Of a stretch of 64,000 nucleotides of DNA, positions 1-10,224 are shown piece after piece. Below the pieces are notes generated by a model. That model was not told the origin of the DNA. It saw nothing but the letters and a program-made list of their open reading frames with translations, and ran no database searches. The stretch covers positions 186,001-250,000 of the forward strand of contig NZ_VOHQ01000007.1 of the NCBI RefSeq assembly GCF_009192765.1, written 5' to 3'. The first letter of the stretch is position 1; each line of letters begins with the position of its first letter. A program made the position numbers and the translations under genes. This DNA is from Agriterribacter humi (GTDB lineage Bacteria > Bacteroidota > Bacteroidia > Chitinophagales > Chitinophagaceae).

Positions 1-2
1 TA

Positions 3-2147
3 AATATTTTTGATCCGGAACAAATCCTTTCAGGTGTGTTTTCGCCCAATGTGTATATCACCAATTTATTAGTGAACAATACCGTTGTTGTACCCGGTGA
101 TAAAACGGGCGTGCTGCAGCAAAATATTGACCAAACCAAAGCCATTACCCTTAATTACCTGCAGGATATTGTAACGCTTGAATTTTCATCGTTAGACTAT
201 ACGGCTCCCGAGCAAAACAAATACCGCTATCAGTTGGCGGGTATTGATAAAGGCTGGGTGGAAAGCGGCAATCGCAGGTGGGCTACCTACCTGCATCTGC
301 CTGCAGGAAAATATACCTTCAGGGTGCAGGGCAGCAACAGCCAGGGCATCTGGAGCAACCATATGCATGAGTTGGAGATCATCATACTGCCACCCTGGTG
401 GCTCAGTTGGTGGGCCTATATCATATATGGTGTACTGATCGCATTGGCCATAAGAATGTATCTTAGGTTTAATGTAAATAAGGCCAGGCTTGAATCGCAA
501 TTGAACTATGAACAGTTGGAAGCCAAAAGAGTAAAAGAACTGGATACGATTAAAACACAATTGTACACCAATATTACCCATGAGTTTCGTACACCCCTTA
601 CGGTTATACTGGGTATGGCGCAGCAGGTCATTGATCAGCCGGGGGAACAGTTTGACAGCCGTATGGATATGATCGTGCGCAATGGACGCAGTTTGCTGAA
701 CCTGGTAAATGAGATGCTGGATCTTTCCAAGCTGGAATCCGGCAATATGCAACTGCAAGTAACGCGGGGCGATGTGATCCACTTTCTCCGTTATGTTGTG
801 GAATCTTTTCACTCCCTGGCCGACAGCCAGCAAAAGCAACTGCATTTTCTCACCGATGCGGATGCCCTGTACATGGAATACGACAGGGAAAAGATCAGGC
901 AGATCGTTTCCAACCTGCTTTCCAACGCCATCAAGTTCACGCCCGAAAAAGAAAATATCTACATCACCGTAATCGAAAATGTGTCGCCCGATGAGGGTGA
1001 TCGCGCTACATTGATCATTAAAGTAAAAGATACCGGCATAGGTATACCCGAAGACCAGTTGCAGCATGTTTTCGATCGCTTTTACCAGTTAGACAACAGT
1101 CACACCCGCAAAACAGAAGGCACGGGCATTGGTCTTGCATTAACCAAGGAACTGGTTAAATTAATGAAAGGTGAGATCGTGGTTAAAAGCCCGCCTGCCG
1201 GTATAACACGTGGCAGTGAGTTTACGGTATCGCTGCCCTTAAAAAAGATAGCTGCCGTTGATGAACACACGGAAGATGGTTTGAAAAAGGTTTCCATCAC
1301 TCCGCCTGCCCCGGCCACCACCGCCACAGCACACGTAAACAACGGCCAGCACACTACCACTGCGCCCCTGATACTGCTGGTAGAAGACAACGCCGACGTA
1401 GTGGCGTATACGGCATCCTGCCTGCCCGGTTACCGGCTGGCTGTGGGTAAAGACGGAAGGGAGGGGTTTGAGATCGCTACGGATATGATCCCCGACCTGA
1501 TCATTACCGATGTGATGATGCCATTTGTAGATGGCTTTGAACTGGTGGCTCAGTTGCGCGGCAATGAATATACCAGTCATATTCCCATTATTATGCTTAC
1601 GGCCAAAGCAGACATGCGCAGTAAGATAGAAGGTTTGCAGAAAGGTGCGGATGTGTACCTGGAAAAACCCTTCAATAAGGAAGAGTTGCTGGTAAGAATA
1701 GAGAAGCTGATGGAGATGCGCAAAAAATTACAGCAGTATTATCTTAAAAAAGCCGGCATCATTACCAACGGTTCCCAACCCTTGCCGCCGGATAGGGTTT
1801 CAGAAAAAATAAGGGAAAAACCTGAAGATGCTTTTATCATAAAACTGAGGGAAGTAGTTGAACAACATTTGAGCAATGCAGATTTTACAGTGGAGCAATT
1901 GTGCAGGCTGCTGTTCATGAGCCATTCGCAACTGCATCGTAAATTAGACGCACTCACCGGTTACTCCCCCAACAAATTTATACGGATGCTGAGGCTTAAA
2001 AAAGCGAAAGAGCTGTTGCTGCACCCCGCCAGCAGCATTGCCTCGGTTGCACTGGATTGCGGCTATAACGATCCGGGTTATTTTGCAAGGGTATTTAAAC
2101 AGGAGTTCGGTTCCACACCACAGGAATGGAGAACGGCAAATAGCTGA
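3..2147 (+). CDS. Hybrid two-component sensor/response regulator (HTCS), 5' end outside window
   Basis: One-component fusion of a two-component pathway. The frame is open from base 3, so the first GTG at 36 is not a believable start and the usual N-terminal propeller lies left of the window. Counting from that GTG: Y_Y_Y domain about 45-115, membrane segment about 121-143 (WWLSWWAYII), HisKA with phospho-acceptor His182 (THEFRTPLT), HATPase with N-box near 285-303 and G-boxes DTGIGIP 332-338 and GTGIGLAL 362-369, receiver domain 444-560 with Asp492 (TDVMMP), and a C-terminal AraC-type DNA-binding domain 603-703. Members of this family usually sense sugars in the periplasm and activate polysaccharide-use genes; the ligand here cannot be told because the sensor part is missing. 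No sugar-use locus follows directly, so its targets probably lie upstream. Confidence 0.93.
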   Translation, partial: NIFDPEQILSGVFSPNVYITNLLVNNTVVVPGDKTGVLQQNIDQTKAITLNYLQDIVTLEFSSLDYTAPEQNKYRYQLAGIDKGWVESGNRRWATYLHLPAGKYTFRVQGSNSQGIWSNHMHELEIIILPPWWLSWWAYIIYGVLIALAIRMYLRFNVNKARLESQLNYEQLEAKRVKELDTIKTQLYTNITHEFRTPLTVILGMAQQVIDQPGEQFDSRMDMIVRNGRSLLNLVNEMLDLSKLESGNMQLQVTRGDVIHFLRYVVESFHSLADSQQKQLHFLTDADALYMEYDREKIRQIVSNLLSNAIKFTPEKENIYITVIENVSPDEGDRATLIIKVKDTGIGIPEDQLQHVFDRFYQLDNSHTRKTEGTGIGLALTKELVKLMKGEIVVKSPPAGITRGSEFTVSLPLKKIAAVDEHTEDGLKKVSITPPAPATTATAHVNNGQHTTTAPLILLVEDNADVVAYTASCLPGYRLAVGKDGREGFEIATDMIPDLIITDVMMPFVDGFELVAQLRGNEYTSHIPIIMLTAKADMRSKIEGLQKGADVYLEKPFNKEELLVRIEKLMEMRKKLQQYYLKKAGIITNGSQPLPPDRVSEKIREKPEDAFIIKLREVVEQHLSNADFTVEQLCRLLFMSHSQLHRKLDALTGYSPNKFIRMLRLKKAKELLLHPASSIASVALDCGYNDPGYFARVFKQEFGSTPQEWRTANS

Positions 2148-2298
2148 ATCAAACCCTTAACGGAGATACCTTCAGCGAAGTGAACGACCCGTTAAGCCAA
2201 CTGTCAATTTTAAACCGCGACAATTCTTATACCGCTGCTATAAAAATGATAAGATTGTCTCAAAAAAGAGATTTACTGATTATTGCAAATCGTAATCT

Positions 2299-5200
2299 TT
2301 AGTATTGTCCATAAATACTCACTCCTCCTCCAAAATATTGATGCTTCAGGTGTTCATAAACTAAATTTGTCCTCAAGTCAATATCATCTGTTTGGTAGGT
2401 TGGATAAGGTAAAACTTCAAAAAGCGTTTTATTTATATAGTTAAAAACCGCTGCTGCCGTTACTGATTTATCAGCCCATTGGTCAACTCTTAATTTTTCT
2501 TTTTTTAATTCTTCAAGTAGCTCAATCGAGATTTTCTTAATTTCTTTTTTTTCTTTTTCTGCTAATTTTTTGCCGTGTCTTAAGATGTCGAAGATGGCTT
2601 TTTGTTCTTCTGTTAACCCTTCTCGTTTGGTGTCGGCTTCCTCTTCTGAATACGAGTTTATGAGTTCAATCAGTTTTCTGAAAGTTTCTTTGATGACTAC
2701 TTCGTCTTTGCCCCTGTTGTATTCTTCAATGATTTCCTGATAGCGTTTGTAATAGTCAACCGTCAAAGGATTGCGTTCAACCATTCGTTTTAACTGCTTT
2801 TCAACTTTGTCTTTCAGTGATTGAACGGCTGCGTTTTTATTTTTGGTTTTCATAAAATATTGCTCCAGCAACTCAAAATTCAATCCGCTCAGATCTATAA
2901 TTTTTTCTTCGTTGTGTCCGGGTTCTGTTACCATGGTTTCTATGGATTCATCCACCACATTTTGAATTTTTCTCATGATGTCGGCAACGTCGGCACTTTC
3001 AATATTACTTTCTATGGCTGTATAAATTACATCAACGGCGCTTTTCCGCTTAGCATATTGATTCAATGCCTTATCGGGTTGCAGGGCTTTGTACTTTTTG
3101 AAAACTTCCCTCGCTAAAATCTGAAATTTGCGTTTGGTTTCGTCATTGGTGTAAACGGCATTAACCCCTTTTTCCATTGCTGCCAATTTGTGCAAACCAT
3201 CCGCTTTGATGAGTTCTTTCAAATCGAAATTCACTTCATCCTGCAAAAATGTTTCAGTGGCTTCCAGTACTTGCTCCAATTGCCTGATGAGTTCTTCTTT
3301 TGGTTTTACAGGTGGCTCGGGTTTTTCTCCTTCACCATCCTCGCCATCGTCACCTCCCGAACCATAAATTGCCAAAGCATCCAGCAAGGCCGTGTAAGTT
3401 TCAATATAGTCCACTATTAGCCCATTGTTTTTGCCTTCGCTTATACGATTGGCTCTTGCAATGGCTTGCATCAACGTATGTGATTTTAACGGCTTGTCTA
3501 AATACAAAGTGGAAAGCGTAGGGACATCGAAGCCTGTAATCCACATGGCGCAAACTATCACGAAACGGAAAGGGTCATTCTCATCCTTAAACCTTGTTTC
3601 AAGGTCCTGGGTGTTCATTTTATCCCGGTGCGGTTCAATATCTAAATCCCATTTCTGAAATTTTTGAATTTCGTTTTGTTCTGAACTTACTACTACACAA
3701 ATTTCCGTTTCCTTGATCCATTGCAATTCACGGCTCTTTTCTAACAATTCCTGGTCGCCATATTTTCCTTTGGCAACTTCTTTTTCCAATTGTTCAACGG
3801 TTAGTTTCCAATGATGCGTAATCAAATCATACATTGTTACGGCTGTAAGTTTATCCAATGCGATAAACATTCCTTTGCCTTTGTAGCCTCTGTTGCAGAA
3901 GTGCCAAACAGCATCTTTGGCGATAGCATTTAATCTTTTCTTTGCTGTAAGTATGGGATATTCCCGTGCAAAAAGCTGTTCAACACTGCTGCGTTGGTCG
4001 CTGTCTAAATCCTCACTTTCGGCATCTATTACGGCTCGTATTTGCTCATTGATAACGGGATTTTTCAATCCTAAATACTCGCCTCTGTTTTCATAATACA
4101 ATGGAACGGTTGCTCCGTCATCCACACTTCGTTTGAAATCGTATCGGGAAACATAGTCTCCGAAAATTCGCCTGGTAATTTCATCGTCTTTGAAAAGCGG
4201 GGTTCCGGTAAAGCCAATGAACGAGGCATTTGGCAAAGCATTACGCAAATTCATTGCTAAACTTCCGCCTTGCGTTCGGTGTGCTTCGTCTGAAATGACA
4301 ATGATGTTATGCCGTTTGGTTATTTCTTCTTCAAAGTTAAATTTGTGAATGAGTGTAAACAAATAGCGATGTTCTGAACCCAGTAATTCTCTTAAATGTT
4401 TTCCGCTGCTGGCTTTTAATGAATCTTTGGCGCCTGCTTTTATATCAGGAACAGCACCTATTCCTCTAAAAGTCCCATAAATCTGTGTGTCTAATTCGTT
4501 GCGGTCGGTTACGATTAAAAAAGTGTAGCTGCCTGTAAACTTGTGGTGGATCTTTTGACAGAAGAAAACCATCGAGTAAGATTTTCCGCTTCCCTGTGTA
4601 TGCCAGAATACACCCAATTTTTGTTTTTCTTCTAAACTGATTTTACCCAGTTTGTGGAGTTGCTCTTTGTGCTGAATGTTTTCAATGGCTTTATTTACGC
4701 CAATAAACTGATGGTTTCGGGCAATGAGTTTTACCACTTTTCCCAATGAATTATCAAACAGGATGAAGTTCTCAAACAAATCCAAAAGGCGTTTCTTCTC
4801 GCAAACACCAACAATGATTCTATCCAAAGCAACAATGCCTTCGTCTTCCTCGGTAATGCGTTTCCATTCGTGAAAATGCTGATACTTGCCTGTAACGCTA
4901 CCGATGCGGCTTTCAATACCATTGCTCAATAGTACAAAAGCATTGTAATGAAAAAGTTTTGGAATGACGTCTTTATAGTCCGTAAAATTATCGTTGTAAG
5001 CATTTTCTAATTTTCGGTGGGCTGCTTTCAGCTCTATGAATAAAAGCGGAATTCCGTTTACAAACCCGATAATATCGGGTCTGCGTTCCCTGTTGCTTTT
5101 ACCCTGGATCCATAATTGGCGAACAGCTAAAAAGTTATTCTCTTCGGCATTGTCAAAATCAAAAACTTTGAGTGTTTTATTCTTTACCTGTTCGCCTTTT

Positions 5201-5529
5201 TCATTGATGAAGTCAACCGGAATACCGTTTCTTAATAATTGGTGTTTCTCGAAATTGATTTCAGCCAATGACCTGGTAATGCTTTCTTCAATGAGTTTTT
5301 CATACGCCTGATGGTAGGCCTGTTCAGGTAAGTTTGGATTGAACTGTTTTAGTTTCTCAAAAAATACCTTTTTGAGCACCACTTCCTTTTTGTTCAGTCT
5401 GCCCAAAGCGCTGCCTTCGCCAAAGCCTTCTTTATTGTAGGCCAATAGCGTATCCCAACCCAACTGATTGAAAAACAAATCAATCGCGGTTTTTTCTATG
5501 AGGTTATCTTCTGAGTATTCCCAGGTCAT
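2299..5529 (-). CDS. hsdR: Type I restriction endonuclease subunit R
   Basis: Motor and nuclease subunit of a type I restriction enzyme: translocates DNA with ATP and cuts at a distance from the recognition site. The 1076-residue protein has the N-terminal PD-(D/E)xK nuclease (Asp152 in RPDIIG, Glu166 and Lys168 in FIELKA), a SF2 helicase core with Walker A at 311-318 (TQGSGKSY), DEAH box 414-417 and the GFTGTP motif 439-444, then helicase lobe 2 and a long charged helical C-terminus that binds the methylase core. Length is normal for the family and no break is visible. It overlaps the upstream RhuM/Fic gene by 4 bases (5526-5529), so it is last in a five-gene operon running from hsdM. Activity seems intact from sequence. 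Confidence 0.95.
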   Translation of the reverse strand: MTWEYSEDNLIEKTAIDLFFNQLGWDTLLAYNKEGFGEGSALGRLNKKEVVLKKVFFEKLKQFNPNLPEQAYHQAYEKLIEESITRSLAEINFEKHQLLRNGIPVDFINEKGEQVKNKTLKVFDFDNAEENNFLAVRQLWIQGKSNRERRPDIIGFVNGIPLLFIELKAAHRKLENAYNDNFTDYKDVIPKLFHYNAFVLLSNGIESRIGSVTGKYQHFHEWKRITEEDEGIVALDRIIVGVCEKKRLLDLFENFILFDNSLGKVVKLIARNHQFIGVNKAIENIQHKEQLHKLGKISLEEKQKLGVFWHTQGSGKSYSMVFFCQKIHHKFTGSYTFLIVTDRNELDTQIYGTFRGIGAVPDIKAGAKDSLKASSGKHLRELLGSEHRYLFTLIHKFNFEEEITKRHNIIVISDEAHRTQGGSLAMNLRNALPNASFIGFTGTPLFKDDEITRRIFGDYVSRYDFKRSVDDGATVPLYYENRGEYLGLKNPVINEQIRAVIDAESEDLDSDQRSSVEQLFAREYPILTAKKRLNAIAKDAVWHFCNRGYKGKGMFIALDKLTAVTMYDLITHHWKLTVEQLEKEVAKGKYGDQELLEKSRELQWIKETEICVVVSSEQNEIQKFQKWDLDIEPHRDKMNTQDLETRFKDENDPFRFVIVCAMWITGFDVPTLSTLYLDKPLKSHTLMQAIARANRISEGKNNGLIVDYIETYTALLDALAIYGSGGDDGEDGEGEKPEPPVKPKEELIRQLEQVLEATETFLQDEVNFDLKELIKADGLHKLAAMEKGVNAVYTNDETKRKFQILAREVFKKYKALQPDKALNQYAKRKSAVDVIYTAIESNIESADVADIMRKIQNVVDESIETMVTEPGHNEEKIIDLSGLNFELLEQYFMKTKNKNAAVQSLKDKVEKQLKRMVERNPLTVDYYKRYQEIIEEYNRGKDEVVIKETFRKLIELINSYSEEEADTKREGLTEEQKAIFDILRHGKKLAEKEKKEIKKISIELLEELKKEKLRVDQWADKSVTAAAVFNYINKTLFEVLPYPTYQTDDIDLRTNLVYEHLKHQYFGGGVSIYGQY

Positions 5530-6494
5530 CTGTTTCTGTTTAAAATACTAATGATAAGTTGCTTTACCGTTTCCATTTCTTCGGGCTTGCTTGTGGCGAC
5601 AAAAAGAGTGAGTGCAGCCAGGGCTTCATTGCTGATGATTGGCGTATTATTATCTGCAAAGAGCAAATCGTTTTTCTCCAGAAAATGCAGAAAGCAAGCC
5701 GCTGCTATTCGTTTATTCCCGTCCACAAACGAGTGATTTTTCACAATCAGGTATAAAAGCGTGGCCGCCTTTCCTTCGATGCTTTGATACAAATCTTCAT
5801 CTCCAACACTTTGAGCTATCTGCTTTACGGAGCTTTCAAAACCTTTATCCTTTGGTTTGGCAAACACATCCGAAGCAAAGGCGGACTTCATTTTGGCAAT
5901 CAAATCCAAATACGCTTTCAACTCAGGATAAACGGTTTTCCGGATAGTCTTTCCTTTAGCATCTAATTGTTCGTGGTCATAGTCGTCTAACAATTCAAGT
6001 CCTTTGGCAAAGATTTGCAGCATTTGGCTGTCTGCCTCAGTTGCTTGTTGGGTAATGGCCCGGCTCAATATGCGGATACCGGTTTTTAAGTATTCAACCT
6101 GCTGCTGTTTTTCGGCAAGGCGTTTTTCGTTGATGGCGTAGCCTTGCACCAGATAGTCTTTCAGTCGTTGGGTTGCCCATTGACGGAACTGGGTGCCTCG
6201 TTTAGAATTTACCCGATAACCTACCGAAAGAATAGCATCGAGATTGTAGTATTCAATGGTTCTTGTAACCTCTCTGCCAGCCTCGATTTGAACTGTTGCA
6301 TTTTTTGCAACAGTTGCCCCCTTGTCTAACTCTCCATCTTTATAAATTTTACTTATATGTCTGGATATTACTGATTTATCACGACCAAATAATTCTGCAA
6401 TTTGATTAAGCGAAAGCCAAAATGTTTCCCCTTCAAACTGCACTTCTACCTGCGTTTGATTATCTGGGGTTTGGTATATCACTATCTCACTCAT
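5526..6494 (-). CDS. RhuM family protein with Fic/Doc domain
   Basis: 322 residues in two parts. The N-terminal part, about 1-120, matches the RhuM virulence-protein family (WLSLNQIAELFGRDKSVIS, then YYNLDAILSVGYRVNSKRG) and looks like a DNA-binding regulator-type fold. The C-terminal part carries a Fic/Doc motif at 254-261 (HSFVDGNK, followed by R), closest to the Doc-type HxFxxxNKR. Fic proteins transfer AMP or another nucleotide, and Doc proteins phosphorylate, hydroxyl groups on target proteins; the target here is unknown. It lies inside the type I restriction operon between the GxxExxY gene (19 bases away) and hsdR (4-base overlap), which points to an accessory or guard role for the restriction system (inference). 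Genes of this kind are recurrent companions of hsd operons. Confidence 0.85.
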   Translation of the reverse strand: MSEIVIYQTPDNQTQVEVQFEGETFWLSLNQIAELFGRDKSVISRHISKIYKDGELDKGATVAKNATVQIEAGREVTRTIEYYNLDAILSVGYRVNSKRGTQFRQWATQRLKDYLVQGYAINEKRLAEKQQQVEYLKTGIRILSRAITQQATEADSQMLQIFAKGLELLDDYDHEQLDAKGKTIRKTVYPELKAYLDLIAKMKSAFASDVFAKPKDKGFESSVKQIAQSVGDEDLYQSIEGKAATLLYLIVKNHSFVDGNKRIAAACFLHFLEKNDLLFADNNTPIISNEALAALTLFVATSKPEEMETVKQLIISILNRNR

Positions 6495-6513
6495 ACTTCT
6501 ATTTGTCCACTCA

Positions 6514-6954
6514 TCAATTGTCTGAATTTGGATTTGTAGGATTATTTGATTTTAGGATTTCATTTTTATATGTCTTGTTTTCGGGATGATTGACATTATA
6601 AACTCTTTTAAAATCAAGGCTTTTTGCCCCAAAATTAATAAGCAAACCAATGGGCAGGTGGTATGCCTGGCAATAATTCATGGCCTGTGCCAGATGCACT
6701 TCTTCTAATTTTATCAATGCCTTTAATTCCACCATAATCACTTCTTCTACAAAAAAGTCAACCCTGCGAGTGCCAATATCAATGCCTTCATAGTAAATAG
6801 ACATTTCCATTTCACGCTTAAATCCCAATCCTTGATTTTCCATTTCAATTGCCAAGGCCCGCTGGTATATTACTTCCTGAAAACCATTGCCCAAGGTACT
6901 ATGCACCTTCATGGCACAGCCGATAATTTTATGTGTCAGTTCTTCGTATTTCAT
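6514..6954 (-). CDS. GxxExxY family protein
   Basis: 146 residues, recognised by the signature GFQEVIY near residues 24-30 and by the core RVDFFVEEVIMVELKA (about 64-79), which resembles a small PD-(D/E)xK nuclease fold (family PF13366 as I recall it). Function of the family is not established; members are abundant in Bacteroidota, often next to restriction or repeat-rich loci. The gene sits between hsdS (38 bases upstream) and the RhuM/Fic gene (19 bases downstream) on the same strand, so it is probably co-transcribed with the restriction operon. The C-terminal 20 residues are polar and low complexity (repeated Asn/Pro). The gene looks intact. Confidence 0.85.
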   Translation of the reverse strand: MKYEELTHKIIGCAMKVHSTLGNGFQEVIYQRALAIEMENQGLGFKREMEMSIYYEGIDIGTRRVDFFVEEVIMVELKALIKLEEVHLAQAMNYCQAYHLPIGLLINFGAKSLDFKRVYNVNHPENKTYKNEILKSNNPTNPNSDN

Positions 6955-6991
6955 ACTAATCCTATCATCCTTTAATCTTAAAAATCCTAAT

Positions 6992-8155
6992 TCAGACCTC
7001 TATTTGTCCATTCATCAGTTTAGGTAATAAAATATCCCTTGCCTCGCGGAGTTTGGTGTTTTGTTGATTGAGTAGCGATTTCAATTTCAATAATCTTGAA
7101 ACTTCTTGGTGAAATTCTTTCAATACGCTTTCAGCAGGTAGGTTTACTTTTAAAGCTCTTGTATATGCTAAGCTAATGAACCTTTGAGAGGTGCCGCTTG
7201 ATTCTTGTTGGAACCTTGTTTTCATTTCATTTGAGTTCAAATAACAATACAAAAATGAAGTGTATATTGGGTCATTCGGCTTGAATATAATTACATTCTT
7301 AACTGAAAACCCGAAAGGAGAATCTATAATTGCCACATTTCCAATGGTGCCGATATTTGAAAGAACTAAATCTCCATTTACAACTTTACTTCTTTTTTGA
7401 ATTTTATCGTGGTCTGCTTCGCTAATGAAATATGCAGATGAGAAGTCAATAAAACCTCCAATTAAATGTTTGCCAGTTACCAAGTAATAGCCATCAACTT
7501 GTTGTTTTGGACTGTCGTGTGTTCCATCGGTTACATAGCAAACATCAAGAATTGATTTCTCATCTAATTTCTCCTCCTTCACAATCCCCCTATACCTCAA
7601 AAGCGCCTTCTCCTCCAACAACTTTATCCGCTTCAAATTATTCTCTATTAAATCATCATAAGCCGATAAAATGGAAGCGATTTTGCGTTGGGTGGGGAGT
7701 GGGGGTTTCGGAATGTTGAGATTTGATAAAATACTTTGATTTAAGTTGTTAATATTTGTTCCACCCGCATTTGCAGATAATGTATTCCTAAAAAATTTTG
7801 ATTTAAATAAATAGGCATAGAATTTTGGTAAGACATCTTCCTTGGTAAATCTTGCCCTAATGCAAAAACCTGAAAATGTCAATGGCTCCAGTGTATTTTC
7901 AATAAATAAGTTTCGTCCTACAAGCTCCTTATTTCCATTTGAACGAACGAAGAGAATGTCACCCTTTTTTAAAAAGTAGCTTGGATTAATAAAGTCTTCT
8001 TTGAGTTCTGCTAAACCTTCTGTTTTTACCGAAAAGTAGTCTTGAAAATCTGCTACAGAAATATACTTAACACCTTGCCCATATTGGTCTTTATTGAAGT
8101 TTAATCCATTCTTGAATTCAGCAACATCACCTAAATTCACTCTTCCCCAATTCAT
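6992..8155 (-). CDS. hsdS: Type I restriction enzyme specificity subunit
   Basis: 387-residue DNA-recognition subunit that sets the target sequence for both methylation and cutting. Two target-recognition domains are visible (about 1-150 and 195-340), each followed by a conserved helical spacer; the first spacer reads PLPTQRKIASILSAYDDLI near 156-174 and the second ends in KLREARDILLPKLMNGQ. The start overlaps the hsdM stop by 4 bases (8152-8155), the usual translational coupling. Both half-specificity domains look complete. There is no second hsdS copy or invertible cassette nearby in the window, so no sign of specificity switching by inversion. The recognition sequence cannot be read from the protein by eye. 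Confidence 0.94.
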   Translation of the reverse strand: MNWGRVNLGDVAEFKNGLNFNKDQYGQGVKYISVADFQDYFSVKTEGLAELKEDFINPSYFLKKGDILFVRSNGNKELVGRNLFIENTLEPLTFSGFCIRARFTKEDVLPKFYAYLFKSKFFRNTLSANAGGTNINNLNQSILSNLNIPKPPLPTQRKIASILSAYDDLIENNLKRIKLLEEKALLRYRGIVKEEKLDEKSILDVCYVTDGTHDSPKQQVDGYYLVTGKHLIGGFIDFSSAYFISEADHDKIQKRSKVVNGDLVLSNIGTIGNVAIIDSPFGFSVKNVIIFKPNDPIYTSFLYCYLNSNEMKTRFQQESSGTSQRFISLAYTRALKVNLPAESVLKEFHQEVSRLLKLKSLLNQQNTKLREARDILLPKLMNGQIEV

Positions 8156-10224
8156 ATTAGAATAGTTTTATAGTTTTCAGTAATGCTTTTCGCCAAAGCA
8201 ATTGCTTCTTCGTTCAATCCTTCCAACTCAATATGTATTTCGTTCAGGCGTTCTTCGTAGTCAAAGTCATCATCGGTGGCGGTATCCACGCCAACATACC
8301 TGCCGGGGCTTAGGCTCCAGTCTTTGGCTTCTATTTCTTTTTGGGTTACAACTTTGCAAAGTCCCTCCACATCGGCATACACGCCATCAGGAAATCGGCT
8401 CGTAAGCCAATGGGCTTGTTTGTAGAAATATTCGGTTTCGTGCAGCAGTCCGAGGTCTTCTTCACCGGGGTTGCCGCTGAGTTCTTGTTGCAGGGTTTTC
8501 AGTTGGTCGAGCTGTTCTTTCAGCTTCAGGTCTTTCCAGTCTTTGTTTTTGTTCAGTTGGTATTCTTTGGCGGCTGTGTTTATTGCATCCAACAGTTGCT
8601 TAATGAGTTTGTCCTGGGGTTTGCGTAATGCTTTGCATAAGTGGGCAATGCTTTCTAAAATGTCAATATCGGCTTTTGCCTTTTTCGCTTCGGCAATCAG
8701 TTTGTTTTGTTGTTGGTAAACCTGTGCCGTTTCCTCAATTTTTAACGCTTCCACAAATGCGTTTGCGGCTTTATTTTCTTTCACGTATTTGCTGGCAAAG
8801 TCACTTGCAGTTTTAAATACCTTCTGCAATTGTGTTTGAAGTTCAACAGTTGTTTTTGCTATGTCTTTAGCCCGACTCGCTGACTGTTTCAGGTAAAGAT
8901 GAATGGTGTTTTCAAAGATCTTCCTATTACCCCGGTACAAATTCACAATGCAAATAAGGTTCTGTAGCTGTTCGGGGCTAAAATCGTTTACCTTGCTCGT
9001 TACCTTGCGGTAAATCTTACGGGCATCGAGCATCAGTGTCTTGTCGCTTTTCTTTTTGTCGGTTTCTTTTGCCCGGTCAAAAAACCAAAGTGTGCAGGGC
9101 AATGAACGGGTATAAAAAAAATTGTTTCCAATAGCCATCATCACATCCACCGCGCCTGTTTTTACCAACTTCTCCCGTATGTCTTTTTCGCTATGGCCTG
9201 CATCACTGGCAGAAGAAGCCATCACAAAACCTGCTCTGCCTGTAGGTTTCAGGTAGTTGTAGAAATACTGTATCCACAAATAATTGGCGTTGTCGTTTTT
9301 GGGCAGGTTTACTTTGCCATCCAGTACTAAGCGGAGGTCTTTCTTTACAGCATCTTTTGCTTTGTCCACACCATCCACATTAAATGGGGGATTAGCCATT
9401 ACAAAGTCAGCACCGCCCACCAGGTTGTGTTTATCTTCATAAAAAGTATTGCCCTCTTTTATGTTGCCTTCCAGTCCGTGCACTGTCATGTTCATTTTTG
9501 CCAGCTTCGTATTCAGGTCAGCTTTTTCCTGCCCGTAAAAGGTAACTTTTTCAGCTGGCTTCAGTCCGATACTCTCCATAAAATAGCCTGTTTGCACAAA
9601 CATACCCGCACTACCGCAGGCAGGGTCAAACACAATGCCATGGTCGGGTTCAATCACGTTTACAATGGTTTGCACCAGGCTCATAGGCGTAAAAAACTCT
9701 CCCCCTTCCTGTGCGCCGGTCATCGCAAATTTGTTGAGAAAGTATTCGTAAATCTTCCCGAACAGATCGCCTTCGGCTTTTTGCAATACCTCTTTATTGA
9801 AAATGCGGAGCAGTTCACGCAACAGGTCTTTACTGAAAATGGAAAAGTTTTTGGGCAAAACACCTTTGAGGTTTTCGTATTCGTCCTCAATCAGTTTCAT
9901 AGCGTTGTCAATCGCTTCGCCTGTGTCGGCACTTTCGGGCAATGCTACCAGATAGTCAAATTGTGCTTTTTCGGGCAGGAACATGGAGTTTTGCTCTTCA
10001 AAATCTTTTTTGGTCAATGCCCGTTTTCCCCTTTGCGGATGCGATGGCAATGTTTTTTCTAATTCAGTTTTTACTTTTTTAAACCGGTTGTACGCGTGTC
10101 GTAAAAATATCAGGCCAAGAACCGGCATTGAGTATTCCGAGGCAGTCAGTTTACTATTAGCCCTCAGTTGGTCTGCTGCCCGCCAAAGTTCCGCTTCTAA
10201 TTTTCTCAGTTGTTTTCCTTGCAT
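8152..10224 (-). CDS. hsdM: Type I restriction enzyme DNA methyltransferase subunit
   Basis: N6-adenine DNA methyltransferase subunit; with HsdS it protects host DNA and with HsdR forms the restriction complex. From the ATG at 10224 it is 690 residues: N-terminal helical domain 1-150, AdoMet motif I at about 200-207 (DPACGSAG), catalytic NPPF at 278-281, and a long C-terminal helical/coiled extension, which makes it longer than the 500-residue E. coli type but normal for this Bacteroidota class. The frame continues upstream to a TTG at 10308 and an ATG at 10305, but the ATG at 10224 starts the conserved QLRKLEAELWRAADQLR segment and is preferred. It is the first gene of the operon hsdM-hsdS-GxxExxY-RhuM/Fic-hsdR. 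Confidence 0.94.
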   Translation of the reverse strand: MQGKQLRKLEAELWRAADQLRANSKLTASEYSMPVLGLIFLRHAYNRFKKVKTELEKTLPSHPQRGKRALTKKDFEEQNSMFLPEKAQFDYLVALPESADTGEAIDNAMKLIEDEYENLKGVLPKNFSIFSKDLLRELLRIFNKEVLQKAEGDLFGKIYEYFLNKFAMTGAQEGGEFFTPMSLVQTIVNVIEPDHGIVFDPACGSAGMFVQTGYFMESIGLKPAEKVTFYGQEKADLNTKLAKMNMTVHGLEGNIKEGNTFYEDKHNLVGGADFVMANPPFNVDGVDKAKDAVKKDLRLVLDGKVNLPKNDNANYLWIQYFYNYLKPTGRAGFVMASSASDAGHSEKDIREKLVKTGAVDVMMAIGNNFFYTRSLPCTLWFFDRAKETDKKKSDKTLMLDARKIYRKVTSKVNDFSPEQLQNLICIVNLYRGNRKIFENTIHLYLKQSASRAKDIAKTTVELQTQLQKVFKTASDFASKYVKENKAANAFVEALKIEETAQVYQQQNKLIAEAKKAKADIDILESIAHLCKALRKPQDKLIKQLLDAINTAAKEYQLNKNKDWKDLKLKEQLDQLKTLQQELSGNPGEEDLGLLHETEYFYKQAHWLTSRFPDGVYADVEGLCKVVTQKEIEAKDWSLSPGRYVGVDTATDDDFDYEERLNEIHIELEGLNEEAIALAKSITENYKTILI

